Shown: one piece after another, positions 1-5,408 of the stretch
How positions within the stretch are numbered: the stretch's first letter is position 1
Layout: each line of letters starts with the position of its first letter
DNA from: Chloroflexota bacterium
GTDB taxonomy: Bacteria; Chloroflexota; Dehalococcoidia; Bin125
Assembly (NCBI GenBank): GCA_027296805.1
Contig: JAPUIR010000096.1
Coordinates: 1-5,408 of the forward strand
Reading direction: 5' to 3'
Length of the DNA stretch: 5,408 nt
Position numbers and translations under genes: made by a program
The notes under the pieces: model-generated
Databases searched by the model: none
Told to the model about the DNA's origin: nothing
Seen by the model: only the letters and a program-made list of their open reading frames with translations

Positions 1-28
1 CGCCCGCTTCGACCAACTGGATCGGCAT
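1..28 (-). CDS. Possible 5' end of a divergent gene (partial, unidentified)
   Basis: An ATG on the minus strand at 28-26 opens a frame reading MPIQLVEAG to the left edge without a stop. A GGAG Shine-Dalgarno-like sequence lies 7 nt upstream (minus strand, just right of position 28), and eight of the nine codons end in G or C, as in the neighbouring genes. If real, it would be divergent from the MFS gene and share its upstream region. Nine residues are too few to name a family. It is mutually exclusive in practice with the forward reading of the same bases that ends at 58, and I cannot decide firmly between them. Confidence 0.3.
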
Positions 29-58
29 CAGGTCGCTCCGTTTCCGGCCCTGCCCTGA
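2..58 (+). CDS. Possible 3' end of an upstream gene (partial, unidentified)
   Basis: The forward frame starting at base 2 is open from the left edge and ends at TGA 56-58. It reads as an 18-residue tail, ARFDQLDRHQVAPFPALP. The composition is plausible for a soluble C-terminus, but third-position GC is lower than in the certain genes here. No family can be recognised. This is the alternative to the minus-strand start at 28; only sequence left of the window can settle which is right. Confidence 0.25.
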   Translation, partial: ARFDQLDRHQVAPFPALP

Positions 59-164
59 GCCGAGTGCGGTTCAGTGTGGCGGACGGGCGCGATCATGACC
101 ACCGTACGGACGGGATGGGGCACTTGGGGTTCCCGCGGCGCTCGCCTTCGGCCGGGGGCGCTTT

Positions 165-177
165 CGCTGAGTCAGCG
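165..177. promoter_or_regulatory. Perfect 6-1-6 palindrome upstream of the MFS gene (candidate operator)
   Basis: The sequence CGCTGAGTCAGCG is a perfect inverted repeat with 6-bp arms around a single central G. It ends 29 bp before the TAGACT box of the MFS gene, so it is centred about 48 bp upstream of the inferred transcription start. That position suits a binding site for a dimeric regulator. As RNA it could only form a 5-bp stem with a 3-nt loop and has no T-tract after it, so a terminator is less likely. No regulator is encoded in the window. Short palindromes also arise by chance. Confidence 0.3.
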
Positions 178-206
178 TAAACGACACTGGCGCACGGCGG
201 CGCGGT

Positions 207-218
207 TAGACTGGCGGG
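207..218 (+). promoter_or_regulatory. Likely -10 box of a leaderless promoter for the MFS gene
   Basis: TAGACT (207-212) fits the TAnnnT -10 consensus, and six bases (GGCGGG) separate it from the ATG at 219. This places the expected transcription start at or within a base of the start codon, the hallmark of a leaderless mRNA. The same ten bases, TAGACTGGCG, precede the protease gene at the same distance. No good -35 is seen: the best match, ACGACA at 181-186, would leave a 20-bp spacer. There is no purine-rich Shine-Dalgarno in the usual place other than GGCGGG directly abutting the ATG, which is too close to work as one. Confidence 0.55.
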
Positions 219-1517
219 ATGACGCAGAGGCTCGAACTCACGCGGCACTTCCCCGCGATGGCGTCGTCCGACTATCGGGCGCTGTGGATGGCCTCGGGTG
301 CGTCCGCAGTCTCTATCTGGGCCCTGATCATGGCGCGGGCCTGGTTAGCTTTGGATCTGGCCGACTCCGGTTTCTCGGTGGGCATCGTCACTTTCGCCGC
401 CATGGCTCCCTGGACCCTGGCGCCGATCGCGGGCGTACTGGCGGATCGCTACGATCGCGCCCGCATGGTCGTGATCGCGCGTGTCGTGCAGGTGCTGCTG
501 GCTGTAGGACTCGCCGCACTGGCCTTCACGGGCGAGTTGGAGGTCTGGCATCTGGTCCTCTTCGCCTTCGCGAATGGGCTGGGTTGGTCGTTCGAACGCG
601 CAGGGGAGAGCTCTCTGCTCCCCAACACCGTCGATCGGCAATCGCTGCTCAACGCCATCACGCTCGTCTCACTCGCGAGTTTTGGCTCCCGCTTGGTCGG
701 TCCCCTCGCGGCGGCGCCGCTCCTGGCAGGGGCCGGGGCCGGTTGGATCTTCGTCATGTCCGCTTGTTTTTACCTGCTCGCCGCGGGGCTGACCACACGG
801 ATCCGGGTGCGTTCCACGGGTGACGTGAGTGTCGAGGGGCCCATCTTCGCGGAAGCGCGGAGGGGGCTCGCGGAAGCATTCCGCTATCTCGGTGCCAATC
901 CCCAACTCAAGCTGATCATCGCTGTCGTCGCTCTGCATTGTTTTCTTACGATGTCCTTCGACGCGCTCCTGCCGATTCTCGCCCGCGATGTCTTCGACGG
1001 CGGCACCAGCCTGTTCAGCGCGATGCTGATGGGGATCGGCGGTGGCGCCCTGGTGGGGACGCTTGCGCTCTCCTTCGTGCGGCGTGACGCACTCCGCGGC
1101 CGGCTCTTTTTCGCCACCGGGCTTGTTTCCGGGGTGGGGGTCGCCTGGGTGGGCCTGGCGCCTTCGCCGGCGATGGTGGTGGTGGGAGCCGTGATCGTGG
1201 GAGCCTCGCAGGCGACGTTCGTGGCGCTGGGATCGGTCTTGATCCAGTCCGTCTTGCCGGACGGGATGCGTGGTCGCGTCATGAGCCTCTACGCGCTGTT
1301 CGCGGGCGGCGTCATGGCTGTCATGGTCTTCAGCAACGGCACGGCGTCGGACGTGGTGGACACTCGCATGCTGCTCTGGCTGCCCGCTGTGGCCTTCGTC
1401 GGTCTGCTGCTGCTTTGGGCCGCCCTTCACTCCGACCTGCGACGGGTGTTCGGCGAGGGCACGCTCTATCTGGGGCGCGAGCCGCAAGCGAGCGGGGCGC
1501 CGGCCGGGGGACGCTAA
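219..1517 (+). CDS. MFS transporter, EntS/MFS_3-like drug or metabolite exporter
   Basis: This 432-residue protein is an integral inner-membrane permease of the major facilitator superfamily, the usual length for a 12-helix member. Hydrophobic segments cover most of residues 24-190 and 229-403, with a polar central loop around 193-228 dividing the two halves. Residues 72-82 (GVLADRYDRAR) match the family motif A between helices 2 and 3. LPDGMRGRVMS at 346-356 is the related loop of the second half, typical of the enterobactin-exporter-like (MFS_3) branch. Members are mostly proton-coupled exporters of drugs, siderophores or metabolites; the substrate here cannot be read from sequence. An in-frame TAG at 207-209 excludes a longer start, and the ATG at 219 sits at the expected transcription start. 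The roughly 30-residue tail after the last helix is hydrophilic. It is transcribed alone and converges on the membrane-protein gene to its right. Confidence 0.9.
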   Translation: MTQRLELTRHFPAMASSDYRALWMASGASAVSIWALIMARAWLALDLADSGFSVGIVTFAAMAPWTLAPIAGVLADRYDRARMVVIARVVQVLLAVGLAALAFTGELEVWHLVLFAFANGLGWSFERAGESSLLPNTVDRQSLLNAITLVSLASFGSRLVGPLAAAPLLAGAGAGWIFVMSACFYLLAAGLTTRIRVRSTGDVSVEGPIFAEARRGLAEAFRYLGANPQLKLIIAVVALHCFLTMSFDALLPILARDVFDGGTSLFSAMLMGIGGGALVGTLALSFVRRDALRGRLFFATGLVSGVGVAWVGLAPSPAMVVVGAVIVGASQATFVALGSVLIQSVLPDGMRGRVMSLYALFAGGVMAVMVFSNGTASDVVDTRMLLWLPAVAFVGLLLLWAALHSDLRRVFGEGTLYLGREPQASGAPAGGR

Positions 1518-1571
1518 TCGCGTCGGAGCACCCTCGTCAGTTCGACCACGGCTCGGTCCGGGGTGAGCGTC
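1510..1571. other. Convergent gap with inverted repeats, possible bidirectional transcription end
   Basis: Two genes end facing each other, at 1517 (+) and 1573 (-). Several inverted repeats occur here. GACGC (1510-1514) pairs with GCGTC (1520-1524) around a 5-nt loop holding the MFS stop codon. Alternatively GACGCT (1510-1515) pairs with AGCGTC (1566-1571), stacked next to CACCC (1529-1533) with GGGTG (1561-1565). Neither direction has a T-tract, so this is not a classic intrinsic terminator. Folding may slow polymerase or help Rho-dependent ending, but that is inference. Confidence 0.2.
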
Positions 1572-1572
1572 G

Positions 1573-2628
1573 CTAGCGCGGTTGGGGCTGGGGATCGGCC
1601 TCGGCGCTGGTCGGTTCGTTGCGCAACGGCACCTGGTAGAGCCAGAGGAAGAAGAGGCCGATGACGGCGATCGGGATCAACACGAGACCGTGTAGCGCGG
1701 CGGCGTAGGCGATGGCGACCTCCTCCGAGTTGACGCCGACCAGGTAGATCAGTACGACCTCTTTCGTGGCCCACTCAAAGGGGCCGACCCCGCCGGAGGT
1801 GGAGGGGGCGGTGATGATGATGTTGGCGGCGGCCGCGATCAGCAGATAGACCGGGAAGGGCACGTTGAGCCCGAACGCCTCCCCCACGAGGAAGTACATC
1901 AAGGCTTCGAGACCCCAGGCGAGGGCGCTGGTCCAGAGCGCGCCCAGGAAAAGGTCGCGCTGGGCGGTCGCGGAGAGCCCCTCGATGAGCGAGTCCAGCC
2001 AGCCGATCTCCCGCCCTCGCAGGAGCGGCAGCGCGTCGAAGATGCGGTGCACGATGCGGCCCGCCTCTTGGGGGTGGGTGGCGATGAAGTAGATCAGCAC
2101 GAGGGCGGCCGAGACACCGAAGACGAGGAAGGCCATCGCGGCAGCGAGCAGGTCGCCCGCGTAGCCCATGCCCTCGAACCCGGCCAGGCTGGCGCCGACG
2201 CCGACGCAGAGGAAGAGGGTGAGCATGAGTCCGTCGAAGACGCGGGTCAGGAAGATGCTGGAGAGGCCGGCGGCGCGCCGTACGCCGTGACGCCGGTAGA
2301 GGGTGTGTGCGCGAATGACCTCGCCGGCGCGGAAGGGGAGGACGTTGTTGGTACCGAAGCCGATCGCAATGATCGGGAAGAGCTTGTAAGGCGGGATCGC
2401 CTGGATATGGCGCAAGAGGTAGTGCCAGCGGATCGCGCGGACGTATAGCCCGGCGAAGTAGACGGCCACAGCGGCGAGGATGAGGAGGAGATCGGCGTCG
2501 CGGAAGGCGTCTGCGACCCCGGAGAAGTCCGTGTTGCGCAGGAAGAACACGATGAAGACGCTGCTGACGGTGAGGCCCACGACAGCGCGAGGGAATCGCC
2601 CGGTCAGATGGTGGACCCAGGCCTTCAT
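1573..2628 (-). CDS. UPF0104 / lysylphosphatidylglycerol synthase TM-region family protein (flippase-like)
   Basis: This is a 351-residue polytopic membrane protein of the family related to the transmembrane half of MprF and to AglD (LPG_synthase_TM, UPF0104). Known relatives flip or modify lipid-linked substrates; the exact role here is not known. Visible family motifs, numbered from the ATG at 2628, are RAIRWHYLL (64-72), NNVLPFRAGEVIR (94-106, the conserved N-x-LP-x-R-x-GE-x-x-R block), LTRVFDGLML (127-136), and PSTSGGVGPFE (275-285, the P-x-x-GG-x-G-x-x-E block). About seven or eight hydrophobic segments span residues 15-30, 47-65, 83-99, 123-148, 158-183, 225-250, 259-273 and 305-331. 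There is no soluble aminoacyl-transferase domain, unlike full MprF. The PAP2 stop and this start overlap as TGATG, so the two are probably translationally coupled. A TTG one codon earlier (2631) is possible, but the Shine-Dalgarno spacing favours ATG. The tail (about 338-351) is polar and proline-rich. Confidence 0.87.
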   Translation of the reverse strand: MKAWVHHLTGRFPRAVVGLTVSSVFIVFFLRNTDFSGVADAFRDADLLLILAAVAVYFAGLYVRAIRWHYLLRHIQAIPPYKLFPIIAIGFGTNNVLPFRAGEVIRAHTLYRRHGVRRAAGLSSIFLTRVFDGLMLTLFLCVGVGASLAGFEGMGYAGDLLAAAMAFLVFGVSAALVLIYFIATHPQEAGRIVHRIFDALPLLRGREIGWLDSLIEGLSATAQRDLFLGALWTSALAWGLEALMYFLVGEAFGLNVPFPVYLLIAAAANIIITAPSTSGGVGPFEWATKEVVLIYLVGVNSEEVAIAYAAALHGLVLIPIAVIGLFFLWLYQVPLRNEPTSAEADPQPQPR

Positions 2629-3722
2629 CAACGCACCCCTGGCGCGTCCCGGGTCTTCACGCGCCGGATGCTGGCCAGGCGCTCCCGCCAGCCGGGCGGC
2701 CAGTGCGTGAGGTTCCCCAGGATGCCCAGCCCGGGGCCGTTGCCGAGGGCAGTCTCGGCGATGAAGGCGGCGGCTACGGCGACCGCGCCGCCGATGAGGA
2801 TGTCGGCGAAGTAGTGCTCACCCAGATAGATGAGGGAGAACGCCATCGCGGTGCTGTAGAGGGAGGCCATCAGCATCAGCTTGCGCGAGCCGACGAGATA
2901 GCCCAGGACGATCACGATGAAGCCCGCGGCGAAGTGCAGCGACGGCATCGCCGCCCTCGGGTTGGGCTCCGCCAGGAGATCGAAGAGATCGTCAAACAGG
3001 GCCTGACCTAAGATCTGGGGTCCCACATCCGTGAGCACCCGCCGGATACCTGTCGTTTCCCCCATTTCCATCGCCAGCCAGGGCGGCACGGTGGGCACCA
3101 AGTAGTAGAGAACGACGGCGGAGTAGAACGTGGCCATCATGATTACGGCGACGCGGAAGAACATGCGTCGCGCGAAGATGAATGTGCCAAGCACGATGGC
3201 GTGGGGGAAGACGAACCAAGTCCAGTGCACAAAGGCGGCGGCGAACGACCAGAAGTTCGTGTCGCCGTTGGCACCGCCCACGCGCTCCTGCAGCCACGCC
3301 GTGGGCGTGCCATTGAACCAGGCGGTCTCCCAGTTCAGCACGTAGCTGGTGCTGGCGCCGATGGCGGTTTCGTCGGCGGCATCCCGCAACTGGGTGAAGA
3401 AGTAAAGCGAGGTGAGGTAGAACACCCAGGTGCGGAGGTCGTTGCGGGGGGCGACCCAGAGCAAGGCGCCCAGCCCGGCACCCAGCACGATCGGGAAGGC
3501 GATGTCCTGGAAGCCGGCGGTGGCGCGGAGGAGCGGAACGGCCAGCGCGATCCACCAGACGACCCAGGCCAGCATGCGCAGCGCGGCGTGGGGGGTGCTG
3601 GGGCGCTGGAAGTCGTGACGCAGTTGCGTGCGCCAGGTGGCGAACTGCGCTCGCGCGCCAGAGTTGGACGATTCCACCATCGTGCTTGCTACTCCCCCGA
3701 CAAGGCGCTCGCGTGCCGCCAT
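2628..3722 (-). CDS. PAP2-superfamily enzyme, Aur1/inositolphosphotransferase type
   Basis: This 364-residue multi-pass membrane enzyme belongs to the PAP2 / acid phosphatase superfamily, in the branch that includes yeast Aur1 and bacterial inositol-phosphate transferases (PAP2_3). Visible active-site blocks are VPTVPPWLA (209-217, the Aur1-type form of the first motif), AAMPSLHFA (257-265, the P-S-x-H motif with H263) and YLGEHYFAD (299-307, with H303 the expected nucleophile and D307 its partner). The family hydrolyses or transfers phosphoryl groups on lipids, with the active site at the outer membrane face. Transfer of a polar head group is suggested by the Aur1-like P-x-x-PPW and GEHYxxD signatures, but plain lipid phosphatase is possible. 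About eight hydrophobic segments lie between residues 46 and 323. An in-frame TAA directly upstream makes the ATG at 3722 the longest start. ATG 3680 (residue 15), with GGGGGAG 11 nt upstream, is an alternative. It is the first gene of a coupled pair with the UPF0104 gene. Confidence 0.88.
   Translation of the reverse strand: MAARERLVGGVASTMVESSNSGARAQFATWRTQLRHDFQRPSTPHAALRMLAWVVWWIALAVPLLRATAGFQDIAFPIVLGAGLGALLWVAPRNDLRTWVFYLTSLYFFTQLRDAADETAIGASTSYVLNWETAWFNGTPTAWLQERVGGANGDTNFWSFAAAFVHWTWFVFPHAIVLGTFIFARRMFFRVAVIMMATFYSAVVLYYLVPTVPPWLAMEMGETTGIRRVLTDVGPQILGQALFDDLFDLLAEPNPRAAMPSLHFAAGFIVIVLGYLVGSRKLMLMASLYSTAMAFSLIYLGEHYFADILIGGAVAVAAAFIAETALGNGPGLGILGNLTHWPPGWRERLASIRRVKTRDAPGVR
2634..2640 (-). 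promoter_or_regulatory. Ribosome binding site that decides the UPF0104 gene start
   Basis: On the minus strand AGGGGTG lies inside the last codons of the PAP2 gene, with 7 nt between AGGGG and the ATG at 2628. That is near-ideal spacing for this ATG. Together with the one-base TGATG overlap, it favours ATG over the TTG at 2631 and suggests that ribosomes finishing PAP2 re-initiate on the next gene. Confidence 0.55.
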
Positions 3723-3736
3723 TTACGTTAGGTGAA

Positions 3737-3770
3737 TGGACGCGTTCGCCGCGACCCGTAGACTGGCGCC
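3737..3770 (+). promoter_or_regulatory. Likely leaderless promoter of the S8 protease gene
   Basis: TAGACT at 3759-3764 is followed by six bases (GGCGCC) and then the GTG start at 3771, the same geometry as upstream of the MFS gene. TGGACG at 3737-3742 matches four of six positions of the -35 consensus, with a 16-bp spacer. No Shine-Dalgarno sequence is present in the 20 bases before GTG. The whole element lies in the 48-bp divergent spacer shared with the PAP2 gene, so the two promoters must overlap or abut. Confidence 0.5.

Positions 3771-5408
<1,638 letters not shown>

Noticed and set aside
102..109. CCGTACGG palindrome upstream of the MFS gene
   Set aside because: It is only an 8-base palindrome with no extension or partner site, well within chance for this composition.
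138..164. Hairpin GCGCTCGC ... GGGGGCGC followed by TTT, considered as a terminator for the left-edge gene
   Set aside because: The stem has a G-T pair and a G-G mismatch and only three T residues follow. In DNA this GC-rich such a stem is expected by chance, and it is not certain that any gene reads into it.
74..823. A 249-codon forward open frame overlapping the start of the MFS gene
   Set aside because: It is an Arg/Gly-rich out-of-frame reading of the same bases, with no hydrophobic segments where the permease has them and no recognisable domain.
669..1487. A 272-codon open frame on the minus strand inside the MFS gene
   Set aside because: Its translation is rich in His, Arg, Gln, Glu and Pro with no family motif, the usual antisense shadow of a GC-rich membrane-protein gene. 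The forward frame has clear MFS motifs.

Overview
The window is GC-rich (about two thirds G+C by eye), densely coded bacterial DNA. It carries three complete protein genes and a fourth that runs off the right edge. Features pointing to a taxon are high GC, a GTG start, and two forward genes whose -10-like box sits exactly where a leaderless mRNA would need it. That pattern is common in Actinomycetota, Deinococcota and Chloroflexota. The protein set (Aur1-type PAP2, UPF0104-type membrane protein, secreted subtilase with an acidic D-x-D-x-N/D-G loop) would fit a Chloroflexota-like lineage, but this is a guess from style, not a proven assignment.

Layout from left to right: positions 1-58 hold only the tip of an upstream gene, whose strand cannot be decided. 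Positions 59-218 are non-coding, with a perfect 6-1-6 palindrome (165-177) and a TAGACT box (207-212). An MFS-family permease follows on the + strand (219-1517). A 55-bp convergent gap separates it from two - strand genes read right to left: a PAP2-superfamily enzyme of the Aur1/inositolphosphotransferase type (2628-3722), then a UPF0104/lysylphosphatidylglycerol-synthase-like integral membrane protein (1573-2628). The PAP2 stop and the second start overlap as TGATG, with a Shine-Dalgarno-like sequence upstream. A 48-bp divergent spacer then leads to a secreted S8 serine protease on the + strand (3771 to beyond 5408), which has a GTG start and the same TAGACT box.

How the genes may work together: the two - strand genes look translationally coupled and both belong to families acting on phospholipid- or isoprenoid-linked substrates in the cytoplasmic membrane. 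A joint role in making or moving a lipid head group or lipid-linked carrier is a reasonable inference, but the substrate is unknown. The MFS permease and the protease have separate promoters and no evident link to that pair beyond proximity.

I found no mobile element, CRISPR array, RNA gene or recognisable defence system. The most interesting signals are the matched leaderless start sites, the duplicated acidic (putative calcium) loop and unusual D-G-A catalytic triplet of the protease, and the coupled PAP2/UPF0104 pair. None amounts to a demonstrated new system.
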